A stretch of 64,000 nt of DNA. It comes from Cyanoderma ruficeps (Eukaryota; Chordata; Aves; Passeriformes; Timaliidae). Both the position numbers and the translations under genes were made by a program. The DNA lies in NCBI GenBank assembly GCA_008694505.1, contig VZDJ01000046.1:1045100-1109099 (forward strand), written 5' to 3'. The notes beneath the pieces were generated by a model that worked only from the letters and a program-made list of their open reading frames with translations, did not search any database and was not told where the DNA came from. Positions 37,495 to 48,713 of this stretch are shown piece by piece. Position 1 is the first letter of the stretch. Every line of letters starts with the position of its first letter.

Positions 37495-37804
37495 AATTAC
37501 AGCTGTTCCCCCGGCCCCCTCCCTTCCTCCTTGTCCAATGTGTCATATTAAAGGGTGATCGGCTTACACATGCTGCAGTATGGATTCCTTAAGCTCCGCA
37601 GAGCTGTGTCTATATATAAAGCCCCGAGCTGGGAACTGAAGTGCACAGACAGCTGGGAGCGTTTCGCATTCCCGGTGTGCCGGCGAGCCCGCGAGGCTGT
37701 GAGCTCTGCTTCGAGCAAGTTTCTTTACTCAGGTGTAGAAATAACCCCCAATATTTATCCATAAAGGAAGGATCGGGGCAAGGAACGAACGGTTGCTCAT
37801 CACC
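37495..37804 (+). promoter_or_regulatory. KLHL40: KLHL40 core promoter and 5' UTR
   Basis: CTATATATAA at 37610-37619 reads both as a TATA box and as the MEF2 consensus YTA(A/T)4TAR. A CAGCTG E-box lies upstream (37500-37505) and another downstream (37650-37655). Transcription start is inferred near 37640-37650, giving a 5' UTR of roughly 160 nt without an intron. MEF2 and MyoD-type sites fit the muscle-restricted expression known for this gene. Actual use of the sites is inference. Confidence 0.6.
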
Positions 37805-38950
37805 ATGGGTTTGCCTCTTGATCAAGTGGAGGAATTGCGTCTCTACCAGCAAACTCTTCTCCAGGACGGACTCAAAGACATGTTGGACCACAATAAGTTT
37901 CTGGACTGCGTGTTAAAAGTCAAAGGGAAGGAGTTTCCCTGCCATCGGCTGGTGCTGGCAGCCTGCAGCCCCTATTTCCGGGCCATGTTCCTCTCAGACA
38001 TGGAAGAGAGCAAGAAGAGGGAGATCAGCTTGGAAGACGTCGACCCAGACGTCATGGGCAAGATCCTCCACTACATCTACACCTCCGAGCTGGAGATCAC
38101 CGAGCAGAACGTGCAGGACATCTTCTCCGTGGCCAACATGTTCCAGATCCCCTCCATCTTCACCGTGTGCGTGTCCTTCCTGCAGAAGAGGCTCTGCCTC
38201 AGCAACTGCCTGGCCATCTTCAGGCTGGGGCTGATGCTGGATTGCGCCCGGCTGGCCGTGGCCGCCCGGGATTTCATCTGCGACCGCTTCGCGCTGGTCT
38301 CCCGCGACGAGGAGTTCTACCAGCTCTCCCCCGACGAGCTGATCGCCATCATCTCCAGCGACTCCCTCAACGTGGAGAAGGAGGAGAGCGTCTTCGAGGT
38401 GGTGATGAAGTGGGTGGGGACCAAGGACCGCGAGGGCCGGCAGAAGGCCCTGCCTGTCATCTTCGAGAGCATCCGCTTCCGCCTCATGCCCAACGACTAC
38501 ATCAGGGACCACGTGGAGAAGCACTCCGTGGTCAAGTCCAGCCCGGAGCTGCTCAAGAAGCTGCAGATGGTGAAGGACGCCCAGAAAGGCAAATTCACCG
38601 TGGTGAAGAAGAAGAAAGTGAAGAAGAACAGTGAGAATCAAGCAAAGGAGAATGTTGTCAATGGAGCAGTGGATGAAGGGGAAGATGGAGAGGAGGATGG
38701 TCTCCCTGGGATCTTGAATGACACGATGCGTTTTGGGATGTTCCTCCAGGACCTCATTTTCATGGTGAGCGACAGTGGGGCAGTGGCCTATGACCCCAAT
38801 GCCAACGAGTGCTACTTTGCCTCCCTGTCTACTCAAATCCCAAAGAACCACGTCAGCCTGGTGACCAAAGAGAATCAGATCTTCATCGTTGGAGGACTTT
38901 ACTACAATGAGGACAACAAAGAGGATCCCATGAGCTCCTACTTCCTGCAG
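37805..38950 (+). CDS. KLHL40: KLHL40 exon 1 (BTB, BACK, linker and first Kelch segment)
   Basis: This single exon encodes 382 residues. FLDCVLKV and [17 protein letters not shown] mark the BTB fold, and [19 protein letters not shown] opens [12 protein letters not shown] is followed by an EGEDGEED acidic run in the linker. The first Kelch strand region includes [18 protein letters not shown]. The exon is GC-rich, so long antisense frames exist that are only shadows. Confidence 0.95.
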
Positions 38951-41900
38951 GTACTACCTTTATCTTTATTTTGTTTCTTTGACCACTTGGGAGCATCACC
39001 AAGCTTTAGCTTCCATGGAAAGCCCATAATATTTGTTGTCATGTGATGTTAAAGTGAAAGTTGTAAATGAAGGAGAATGATCTGGGTTGCTTTACCGGAG
39101 ATTCTTCTCCCTTTATTTTTAAGACAGATGCCACTGAGGGATGGTTGTGGTAGTTGAGGAAGAAGGTTTGAAGGAAATAGGAACGAGCCTTCCTGATCTG
39201 AATCCTGAAGAGAGGATTGTTTAGAACAGTGAGTTTGGCCCAGCCCTGGCTGCCATAAGGTTCACAAACTGGGAGTTCTGTGGCATCAGACACGGGTTCT
39301 GCTTTGCATCCTCCAACTTCCCTGGTTATAAACCCCAGGAAAACCCAAGGGTGGCAAAAAGGAGCAGCAGCAGCTGCAGCCACAGAGCAAACACCCTAAG
39401 GACACAGGGCATGTCCCTGTCTCCAAACACGTGCCCCATTCCCAGTGCTGTTCCTGCTCCTGGGCTTGGTCCAGCTCAGAGTCTCTGCCTCAGCCATTTC
39501 CATCCTGTGAGGGGGGAACCACCATGAGGTGTCTTTGGGGATACTCCTCAGGGGAAGTGGCTGTTCTAACTCAGCAGTGACCAAACTGTGACTGGATTGA
39601 GCTGTGCAGGCAATCTGAGCCCCAGCCTGGGCTGCAGCCCAGATTTCTTTCCTTGTAGACAGCTAACACAAGGAGCCTACCCTTCCTGCTGACCCCAAGG
39701 AATCCAGTAAATCCTCTATTCTTCCTCCCATACCCAGAAATCCTTTTTTTTGTTCCTCTCCATGGCTCAAGTCTTCTGGGAAAAAAACAATAACTTGTCC
39801 CAGGCTCACATCTTCTGGGGAAAAACAATAACATCTCCAGGCGGAAAGGATAAAATGAGGGCGGTTGCCAAGCTTAGAGCCCTGACCCCTCCCTTGACTC
39901 ACTGCCCTCATCACTAGGGCTGCACATGCAGGGACCACGCTTGTCCTCACCTGGAAAAGGGCAGGGGGTTGTGCAGGCCAGGTGAAGTCCAGGGAATGAG
40001 AAGCCAGGAGGAAGAAACCCCAGCCCTATAAAGCAGGAGGGAATGAGGGGAAGCTGAGGAAGTGCTGGGGCTGTCCTGTTTGAGGTACAACCTTTCACAC
40101 TGGACAATCCGTGGTGACAGAGGTGTGGCCAACCCCATCAGTTACCTGTGAAGAGCAGACTGATGCGTTCAGCCCAAACCTGTGCCTAGGGATCGATCTT
40201 CCCAGCAGAGGTGGAGCAGGGTCCAGAGAGGTCACAGAACCTTCACAGGATCATAGAATGGCCTGGGTTGAGAGGGACCTTGAAGATCATCTAGTTCCAA
40301 ACCTTTGCCATGAGCAGGGACACTTTCCACTAGACCAGGTTGCTCAGAGCTCCATCCAGCTTGGCCTTGAACACCTCCAGGGGTGGGGCAACATCTTTGG
40401 AAACATTTAATATTTGACTGTACAAATGGGAAACTGCTCTAACTCCAAATCTGTGCCCCTTTGAACTTGTGAGTTGGATGAAAAACCTTTGCTGGTCCTT
40501 CCCCCCAAAGTACTTGGTGGTTCTAAGCTGCAAACACCAAGATTTCTCTATTCAGCCCCCAGTTTGCCACTGACTCAGTGGCAAATGCCTTGAGCATCAC
40601 GGGGCCAGTTTTAGCTCTTCCCCACGAGAAGGGTCTTTTCACACATCACCATGTCACTCGTGCTTGGGAGAATCAGAGGAATCCCGGGATTGGAGAGTGC
40701 CATCAGCTCGCAAATGTTTAATTTATTACATCGGTGTCACTATGTAGCTCACCATTGCTGTATGAACAAGAGAAGTTGTGAGTCTTTTTTTCAGCTCAGC
40801 ATATTTAGACATGCGGCTCTATGACAGGCCACTGTGCCACAGCTCCCTGCACCTTCTGACTCTTTCTATCCTCCCAAATTTCACATTCCCCCTGCTGAAG
40901 CCAGGGACATTAGGTCAGGGATAATTTAGATTTAAGGACAAGCACCAAAATATAAAAAATGCTGATAAATCCCAGGGGCCTTGCGGATTTGGGCAGGAGC
41001 AAAACGATTCCATTGACATTTCGGATGGAAAAGGGTATCCTTTCTTTGCCGCTTGCAAGATTGATGACTCGAAAACAATGCTGAATCCACCAGGAAGCAG
41101 GAACTATCCTGATGACTGAACTGCTCGGGGTTGCACTATAAATAACACATGTGTGGACCACAGCTTACAAAGAGACAAAAGCCACAGGCACCCAGCTGAG
41201 GCCGAGCCTTTGGAGCCAACCCACCAGGCTGGAGCTCCTTGGCCTGAGCCCATGGCAAACAATGCTCCAGGCAGTGCTGCGTCACAGCTTCATCCTGCAA
41301 TCCCACAAAACTGCCTGCAAGACATCCCTCCCTCCTCCATTAATTTTTTTCCCCCAGTTCTCATTAAGCCAAAGTGCTCAGAGTCTCCAGTCTAAGAACA
41401 TTTTTTTTTTTTTGTCCCTGGTGGGAGATGAGGCAATGCCTTGATCTACTGATGCCCGAGGATTTGGTGATCTGATCCAGCAGCTTGCTCACCTGTCAGA
41501 TGGGTCTGGCACACTTGGTCTGTTACCTGGCAGAGATGGAAAATACCTGGATGAAATACCGTGAGGTGTTCTCTGCATGAAAAGGTTCAGGAAAATTCCT
41601 GGGATTGAAATGCTGCCATTCGTCCAGTCCCAGGAATGATCCATTATTAATCCAGCAAGAGTCTTCCACCCAAAGATGACCAAGCTTGTTCCAAATTCCA
41701 AGTCAGAAGAGGAGACTCAAGAGAGAGCTTATCACTCTACCCTCCCTGAAAGGAGGCTGTAGCCAGGTAGGGGTTGGCCTCTTCTCCTGATGCTTTGGGA
41801 AGGCTGAGCTGGAACAGAGACTGGACACAGCTGGAGAATAAAGGAGATATTTATTAAAAGACCTTTAAGGACACACCTTGGGCAGGACAAGAGCCTGGCC

Positions 41901-44900
41901 AGGGCTACACCCAAGGTGGACCCAAAAATGGTCACAAAATGGACACAAAATGGACACAAAAATGGACAAACGGTCACGAGGTCTCACACTTTGATAAGTT
42001 TTGGTCCATTTGCATCTTGGGGTTGAATTGCCCAATCCCAGCTCCAGGTGGTTGTGAGGTCCCATCCTTCTTGTTTTCTCCCTCCAGCCACCGTTGTTGG
42101 TGCTTTTGGGCCTGAAAACTTGTCCCAGTTGTCCTTGGTGTGGGGCAGGAAAAGGATTTGTTTTGTGTCCCTGGTGTGTGCAGAGAGCTGAGTGACACTG
42201 GATGGGAGCTCAGAGCTGCCCCCCTGGGCACCACAAAACATGAAATACATGGAAGTTGAAACTTAAAGCATCACTCCCAGGCAACCAGGATGAGAGGACA
42301 AGGCCTCAAGCAGCACTTAAAGGGGTTCAGGTTGGACATCATGGAGAAGTTTTTTACTGAAAAGGTGGTCAGACATTGAGGTGGGCTGCCCAGGGAAGTG
42401 GGTGAGTCACCATCCCTGGAGGTGTTCAGTAAATGACCTGATGTGGCACTCAGTGCCACGGCATTGACAAGGAGGTGACTGGTCGAAGGTTGGACCCCAC
42501 GATCCCAGAGGTGTTTTCCAGCCTTGATGTGATTCTATAAAATCCAGGCTTTGATGAATAGAGCAGAACGTGTTGCTGCAGACCTTTCTCTGCCCTATGC
42601 CTTGTCATAAAAGGTTTATCATACAGCATCTGACTTGGGTTTGCTCTCAGGTCTCCCCTCCTGCTCCAGGTGACAGAGGCACAGCCACAGGAACGTCACA
42701 GGCAGTGCTGCTGGGCTGACCGAGCTGCATGTGGGAACAGACTTTGCCCTCCACCTCTGCACCCTGACTTTTTCTGAACAAATGGGCACACCCTAGTGAC
42801 CACATTTTCCCTTCCAGTACGACCACCTGGACGCAGACTGGCTGGGGATGCCCCCCCTGCCCTCCCCTCGCTGCCTCTTCGGCCTGGGGGAGGCGGAAAA
42901 CTCGATTTTTGTGGTTGGAGGGAAGGAACTGAAGGAGGGAGAGAAGACCTTGGATTCCGTCCTGTGCTACGACCGGCTGTGAGTGTTCGGTGCCACTGTG
43001 GGGTGGGAGGGGGCTTGGGGGACAAGGTGGAGCAGCTGCCATGAAAAGTGACCCCATGCAAAGTGACCCCCAGATGCCCAGGGGCCAAAAGGTCTGGGAG
43101 AAGGGCTTGAACTCTGTATGTGGATGCTGGGACCGTCTGAGCTGTGCCCTGGGGCTCTGAGCTGTCTCCCTCCAGCTGCTCCCTTTATTGAGCCTCCTGG
43201 AGAGGGAAGCCTTTATGGGGATATTTTGTTATCTGATATTTGTAGATGTTCAGGTGAGACATGTGCAGAGGTTTTTTTTTCTTCTTCTGGATCTTCTGCT
43301 CTTGCCCGTTGATTAAAGGTTCAGTGACATCCGCTGTGGTCTCACCAAAAGAGGTCTGAACAGAAAAGCTTGTTTTTAAAGTGTTCAGATGTGCCACAGA
43401 ATGGCTCATGCTGATTGATATCAGGCTCAATATCTGATTATTTTTGGACAATGGGCTCTGACCCATGCTGGCTCATGAGCTTTATTAAAAGGCGCCATCC
43501 TGTTCTTCTCTCAGGAGACAGAAACTTCCAAAGCCTGCTGCTCTCTGCCCTAAAGAGCCAGAGCAGCAGGCATCAACAAGCCTTTGCTTGGTCTATATTT
43601 AGATGTGTGTGCTTCCAACTCTGTTTTATGGGCAGAGATTTGAAACCAGTTCCATCCCCACAGAGCAGGGCATTTATCTGCCCCTACAGACTCTGGGAAA
43701 GAATTTTTCTGCCCCCACTAAGTGCTCGAGGGTGGTTTGAGCATCAGTTTGAAGCTGGTAGAGATGTGATCAGCACCTCTTTATCTCTGGTTTTGTTTGG
43801 TTGATATTATTCTGCTTGACAGTGACTGAACATGAGCCAGCCATGTGCCCAGGTGGCCAAGAAGGCTGGTGGCATCCTGGATGTATCAGCAGGGACAGGG
43901 AAATGTTTCTCCCTTTGTGCTTTGGGCGCTGTGAGGCTGAGCCTCAAATCCTCTGTCCAGTTTTGGCCCCTCATGGCAAGAAGGACATTGAGAGGCTGGA
44001 GTGAGATCTGAGAAGGGAACAGAGCTGAGGAAGGGTCTGGAGCACCAGGAGCAGCTGAAAGAACTGAGAGGGGTGGATCAGCTTGGAGAACAGGAGGCTC
44101 AAGGGGTCATTAGTGCTCCCTATACCTACCAGAAGACCTCAAGAAAATAATGGAAATTAGCATAAATATTCTGCTTATTTTACTGTCACCCTCTTTTAGG
44201 ATCGCAACATTTACTGTCTGAGTTGTCTCTTTGCAGACCTTGTGTTTCTGAGATTGAGTCCAACCCTGTGCTCCTCTCCAGGTCTGGGAAATGCCATCTC
44301 CTCCAGGTGTCCCCCGGAAAGATACAAATCCTTTTGCTTCCCATCTTTCTCTGACCCAGGTCCTTCAAGTGGGGTGAGGCCGATCCCCTTCCCTACGCAG
44401 TCTATGGCCACGCCGTGGTGTCACACAAGGATCTCGTCTACGTCATCGGGGGGAAAGGAAGTGACAAGTAAGTCAAAACGCAAGAGAAAACCAAGGAGGC
44501 AATCCCCAAAACCAGTGGGAGTGCAGAGCTGGAACCTCCTCAGCCTGGTTTAAGGAGGACTGGATGGGATGGGAGATGTGGATCCTTCCCCCTCTGCTCA
44601 ACTTTGTGTCTTCAGCCCTTTCCAAAACCTTAGGAGGCCAACAGGGGCATCAGGAAGATGGCAGTGTCCTTACAGGAGAGAGGATGTATTGCTCTGTCCC
44701 TGGAGGCAGGCTGGAGAGGATTTTAAGGGAAACAGGTCCAGTGGCCCTGCCCATGGGGGTTGGAATGAGATGATCTTTAAAGATCCTTCCAAAACAAACC
44801 ATTCTGTGATCCCCTTTGCTCACAAAAAAGTAAATGTCACACAGATTGGGAGAGGCACTGGAGAGCGAGAAGCTCCTTCACTTTTAGGGTCTCCTCTCCC

Positions 44901-47900
44901 GGATTTGTGGAGCAGAGTGGTCACCACAGTCAAATCCAGATGTGTATTTGCAACAGGAGGGAAAAACCTCATCCACCCTGACCCCATCCCACCCTCCTGC
45001 AGGAGCCGAGCCCAGCAGGAAAAGCCCCTCTCAAGGGCATCACAGTGGCTGCCTTGCAGGGCACAAATGTGGCTGTTTGCAGAGCAAACATTCCACAGTC
45101 CAGCAAGGATTGGCCCTGCTCAGGAAGGGTTTTGATCTGAAAGGTGTGAACCTGCATACAATTCACACCTCACACTGCCCACCTGGTGACAGGAACGTCA
45201 CGGAGGATATTTTGCAGCAGCGCAGTGGATCAGGAGCACTAAAACAACGCCTTGGTGGCTGTGGGAAGTCCTGAGAGGCTGGTGGCTGCCTGGACCTTTA
45301 TCCAGGTGTGTGAGCATCAAGCTGAGCCCTCAGGACTCCCACCCAAAGTGGGCACAGCAGGAGGGGATGTGTTACACACACAGGTGGTGACCCCAGGCAT
45401 GGACATCCTTGGGTGCACACCCAACAAAGGGAGTGTGTTCCTCCACTCATGCTGATGTGAAGGAGCAAAATCCTCCCTAGAGACCCTACCTTCTTCCCAG
45501 CAGACTCCCCCAAACCCCTGCAGTGCAAAGACACCCCTTGGCAGGCCATGGAGGCTCCTTTTCCTTCTTGTTTTTCTCCAGGAAGTGCCTGAAGAAGATG
45601 TGTGTCTACAACCCAGCCAAGTTTGAGTGGAAGGAGATGGCTCCCATGAAAACTGCCCGCTCCTTGTTCGGAGCCACCGTGCACAAGGACAAAATCTACG
45701 TGGCAGCTGGTGTGACCGACTCTGGTTTGACCAGCTCGGTGGAGGTCTATGACATTGCCACCAACAAGTATGTCCTGAGTTGTGGTTACACGAGGAGTAG
45801 GTGCAGGTGTACCTTCAGCAAATTCCAACCTTTCTGGAGTTTGTTTGTAACTCCTGGTGTCAGTTCCTCCAGTTGATTTGCCCATGGCAGGGGAGTTGGA
45901 ACTTGATCAGCCTCCAGCACTCCTGAGGTCCAGTCTTGGCCAGCTGTGGGCCTCAGGGAGGAGGCTGAACGAGGACGGAAGCAAAAGATAAAAAGCTCCA
46001 ACTCCTCGTGGTAAACAGTCTCACTAGTTTATTGCAGGACAGGCACCTTGAAATCCAGGAGGAGAAAAGAGGTGGGACCCTTTGTCCCAGGGGTTTTAAG
46101 GCTGGGGAGGGAGTTACAGGGGGCATCAGGTGACCGAGGTACAGATTCCTGGAAGGTACAATCAATTCACCTGGTGCAAATTGAACTAATTACTCGGTGC
46201 AATACAACAGGAACTGGGTAATCTTTAAGGTCCTTTCCAACCCAAGCCATTTCAGGGTTCTGTGGTTCCTCAGAGAGCTGGGTGTCACCAAAGTCACTGT
46301 GGTTGACCAGTGGATCATCTCAGGCTCATCCTCAAAGTGGTTTCACCGACTGTGCCATCCTTTGTGTTCCCCAGCAGCTTCACCCAACACAATGAACCCT
46401 CTGAGTTTGGGTGGCTCTTGCAGCACTGGGACATTCTGGTCCATGTACTCAAAGCAAAACAAAGCTGAACAACGGTGATGGGAACAGTTTCCCTAAAAAC
46501 CAGTCAAGGTATGGTCCCATCCCACCTAGACCTGCACAGCTGGATATGTCACCAGTGAGCTCAGTTGTTGAATCCTGATTTGAGGCCACGGATTTGTCCC
46601 TAGTGAGCTCAAATCCTGATTTGAGGCCATCCTCAGTGTGGGGGTGGCCAGGATGCTCTAACTTGTCCCCTCTCTCGACCTGGCAGGTGGGACACCTTCA
46701 CCGAGTTCCCTCAGGAGCGCAGCTCTGTCAGCCTGGTCAGCCTGTCTGGGGTGCTCTACCTGCTCGGGGGCTTCGCCACGGTGGAGACGGAGTCGGGAGA
46801 GCTGGTGCCAACGGAGCTGAACGACGTGTGGAGGTGACAACCTTCCCCAGGGCTGTCCGAGGGAGCACGGGAGGGATGTTAGCAATGATGATGCCTGGAG
46901 AGGCTACCTGGAACAAATGATGCCTTAAATTTTAGCTTTTGTGTTTTTCACACTCTGTGGAGCCCAGGGGTGCAGCTCTGAGCTCATATTCAGTGTCACT
47001 CAGCTCTCTGCACACAGCAGGGACACAAAACATATCCTTCTCCTGCTGCACACCAAGGACAACTTTCAGGCCCAAAAGCACAAACAAGGGTGGGCTGGAG
47101 GGAGGAACAAGAAGGATGGGACCTCACAACCTGAAGATGTAATTGTACAGTTAAACCCCAGGATGCAAATGGAGCAAAACTTATAAAATGTAAGATCTCA
47201 TGACCGGTCAACAATTTTGTGACCATTTTGGGTCCACCTTGGGTGTAGCCCTGGTCAGGCCCTGTCCTGCCCAAGGTGGATCCTTAAAGGCTTTTTAATA
47301 AATACCTACCTTGTTCTCTCACTCTGTCCAGTCTCTGTTTCAGGTCAGCCTTTCCAAGGCATCACAGAGGCTGGACAGAGCTAAAGGAACAAAATAGGTA
47401 TTTATTAGAAAGGCCTTCAAAGGATACACCTTGGACAGTACAAGAGCCTGGCCATGGCTCCACCCAAGATGGACACCCAGTCACGAGTTTTCACACTTTT
47501 ATAAATTTTGGTCTATTTACATATTGGGATCAACTGTCCAATTACAGCTTCAGGTTATGGAGTCCCATCCTCCCAGGCTGCTCTCCTCAATCCCCTGTTG
47601 TTTGCGCTTTCTGGGCCTGAAGCTGCAATGGTGTCCTTGGCTCTTGGGCTGGAAAAGGATTGTTTTGTCTGACTGAGCCATGAAGACAACTTGCTAACAC
47701 TTTATATGAAGTTCAGAGTTATATACCAGTGCAGTGCAGAATCTGGAAAAAACGGAAGATAAAACCCAAGGCATCAATGAAATAGATAATTTCTGTCTTT
47801 TTTTGAGATGGAGGTTGTCACCCCAGCAGGAGGCTGCAGGCTCAGCACAGGGTGTCTGGGAAGTTTGCCCTGTGCCGTGCTGGAGGGCACATCGGTGCTC

Positions 47901-48713
47901 CAGTGATCTCTCCCAGCCTCACACACCAACAGGCCAGGGAAAACTCGCTCCTTTGGCTTTGTTGTGCATTGACATTTTGCCTGGAGCTGGTTCCAGCCTT
48001 CCCTTTGGTGTGGAGCAGCATCTGTGCAACGCTTCCTCTCCCTGGAAACAGCCAGTGCTTGGGCTGGGAAGCAGAGAATCTGGGCTGGGAAGCAGATAGG
48101 CTTGTCTGGGAAGCAGATAGTCTGGGCTGGGAAGCAGAGATTCTGGGCTGGGAAGCAGAGAATCTGGGCTGGGAAGCAGAGAATCTGGGCTGGGAAGCAG
48201 ATAGGCTTGTCTGGGAAGCAGATAGTCTTACACACCAGAGGAGTGGGCAGAAAGCACTCAGTGACAGCTGCTAATGCAGCGTTGGCTGCTCCTCTCCCTC
48301 ATGTCGGTGCTCTGGCACCCTCAGCAGGATCCTCCTGTCCTTCACCATGGATGTTCCACCTTGGTGCCATCAACCCAATTCCCAGAAGGAAAATGTTCCC
48401 TCCCCTGAAAGACCTGCTGATATCGACATCCCCCAAACCAGAGCACGCCAGGGCTGGAAGTCCCCACGCAGACTCTCGTGGCCAAATAACCCCTGTGGGA
48501 TGTCACACCACACACCAGGGCTCCCACCACAGTGGAGATCAGCTGGAGGGAGGGAGAGGAGACCTTTCCTTACCACTAAGTGTCTGTCTGCCTCTCCCCA
48601 GGTATGATGAGGAGCAGAAGAAGTGGGAAGGGGTCCTCAGGGAGATCCAGTACGCCTCGGGCGCCACGTTCCTGCCCGTGCGCCTCAACGTCCTGCGCCT
48701 CACCAAGATGTAG
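37805..48713 (+). CDS. KLHL40: KLHL40, BTB-BACK-Kelch protein, complete, 6 exons
   Basis: Muscle Kelch-like protein (formerly KBTBD5) that stabilises the thin-filament proteins nebulin and LMOD3. Loss in humans causes severe nemaline myopathy. Exons: 37805-38950, 42818-42978, 44360-44467, 45582-45767, 46687-46833 and 48602-48713 (stop TAG 48711). All junctions are GT-AG and the frames chain to 619 aa, close to the 621 aa I recall for human. The order is BTB (about residues 30-130), BACK (about 135-235), a Lys-rich then acidic linker (about 261-300), and Kelch repeats from about 340 to the end, with blades marked by GG pairs such as [25 protein letters not shown] and LLGGFA. The C-terminus LNVLRLTKM is family-typical. 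The start at 37805 (CACCATGG) is preferred over an in-frame ATG at 37793 for Kozak context and length. Confidence 0.97.
40246..40440 (-). mobile_element. CR1 LINE fragment (reverse) in KLHL40 intron 1
   Basis: The + strand shows GGATCATAGAATGGCCTGGG, GGGACCTTGAAGATCATCTA, TTGCTCAGAGCTCCATCCAG and CCTTGAACACCTCCAGGGGT, the reverse complement of a CR1 3' end. Confidence 0.9.
41736..42540 (+). mobile_element. CR1 LINE 3' end split by a solo LTR
   Basis: The CR1 reads CCTCCCTGAAAGGAGGCTGT...GGTTGGCCTCTTCTCC up to 41787, is interrupted, and resumes at 42274 with CTCCCAGGCAACCAGGATGA. It then continues through GTTCAGGTTGGACATCATGG to a terminal GTGATTCTATAAA. Removing 41788-42273 and one CTCC copy restores a continuous CR1 order. 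It lies in KLHL40 intron 1. Confidence 0.85.
41788..42273 (-). mobile_element. Solo LTR, family B, inserted in a CR1
   Basis: 486 bp with terminal inverted repeats TGATGCTT...AAGCATCA and a CTCC duplication on both sides (41784-41787 and 42274-42277). It is homologous in inverse orientation to the element at 46918-47364, which sets the strand relative to that copy. Direct tandem repeats of AAAATGGACACA occur at about 41925-41966. No internal retroviral sequence remains, as expected after LTR-LTR recombination. Confidence 0.85.
43838..44133 (+). mobile_element. CR1 LINE internal fragment in KLHL40 intron 2
   Basis: Matches the segment upstream of the usual 3' end: CCAGGTGGCCAAGAAGGCTG, GGCATCCTGG, CATTGAGAGGCTGGAGTGAG, GAGCTGAGGAAGGGTCTGGA and GGAGCAGCTGAAAGAACTGA. 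It is truncated before the CR1 3' terminus. Confidence 0.88.
44690..44812 (+). mobile_element. Short CR1 3' fragment in KLHL40 intron 3
   Basis: Only the end is clear: CCTGCCCATGGGGGTTGGAA, TGATCTTTAAAGATCCTTCC and AAACCATTCTGTGATCCC. Confidence 0.7.
45945..46195 (-). mobile_element. Possible LTR fragment in KLHL40 intron 4
   Basis: TTTATTGCAGGACAGGCACC (about 46026-46045) looks like a reverse-strand AATAAA/R region, and the surroundings are unrelated to the exons. No second copy occurs in this window and the ends were not found, so the call is tentative. Confidence 0.3.
46214..46270 (+). mobile_element. Terminal CR1 remnant in KLHL40 intron 4
   Basis: Only the last part remains: AATCTTTAAGGTCCTTTCCA, ACCCAAGCCATTTC and GGTTCTGTGGTTCC. 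Confidence 0.65.
46918..47364 (+). mobile_element. Solo LTR, family B, sense copy in KLHL40 intron 5
   Basis: 447 bp beginning TGATGCCTTAAA and ending CCAAGGCATCA. It carries AATAAA in TTTTTAATAAATACCTACC (about 47296-47314). It aligns along its length with the reverse complement of 41788-42273. A clear target duplication is not visible because the right side abuts another, inverted copy. Confidence 0.82.
47365..47668 (-). mobile_element. Truncated solo LTR, family B, inverted and adjoining the previous copy
   Basis: Reads CAGAGGCTGGACAGAGCTAA, AGGTATTTATTAGAAAGGCC, ACAAGAGCCTGGCCATGGCT and GGGCCTGAAGCTGCAATGG in the same orientation as 41788-42273. It lacks about 25 bp at the junction side, and homology stops near 47668. 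With the preceding element it forms a long inverted repeat. Confidence 0.78.
48061..48230. repeat. 21-bp minisatellite in KLHL40 intron 5
   Basis: About eight units of consensus GGGCTGGGAAGCAGAGAATC plus T, with GATAGGCTT and GATAGTCT variants. Because 21 is a multiple of 3, it creates repeated heptapeptides in several frames on both strands. These are not evidence of a gene. Confidence 0.92.

Noticed and set aside
37994..38851. 285-codon open frame antisense to KLHL40 exon 1
   Set aside because: Shadow of a GC-rich, strongly conserved coding exon. Its Asp/Glu/His/Leu-rich composition mirrors sense codon use.
48024..48713. 229-codon frame running into the last KLHL40 exon
   Set aside because: The first part is the intronic 21-bp minisatellite. 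The true exon begins at 48602 after a CAG acceptor and continues the Kelch domain in phase.
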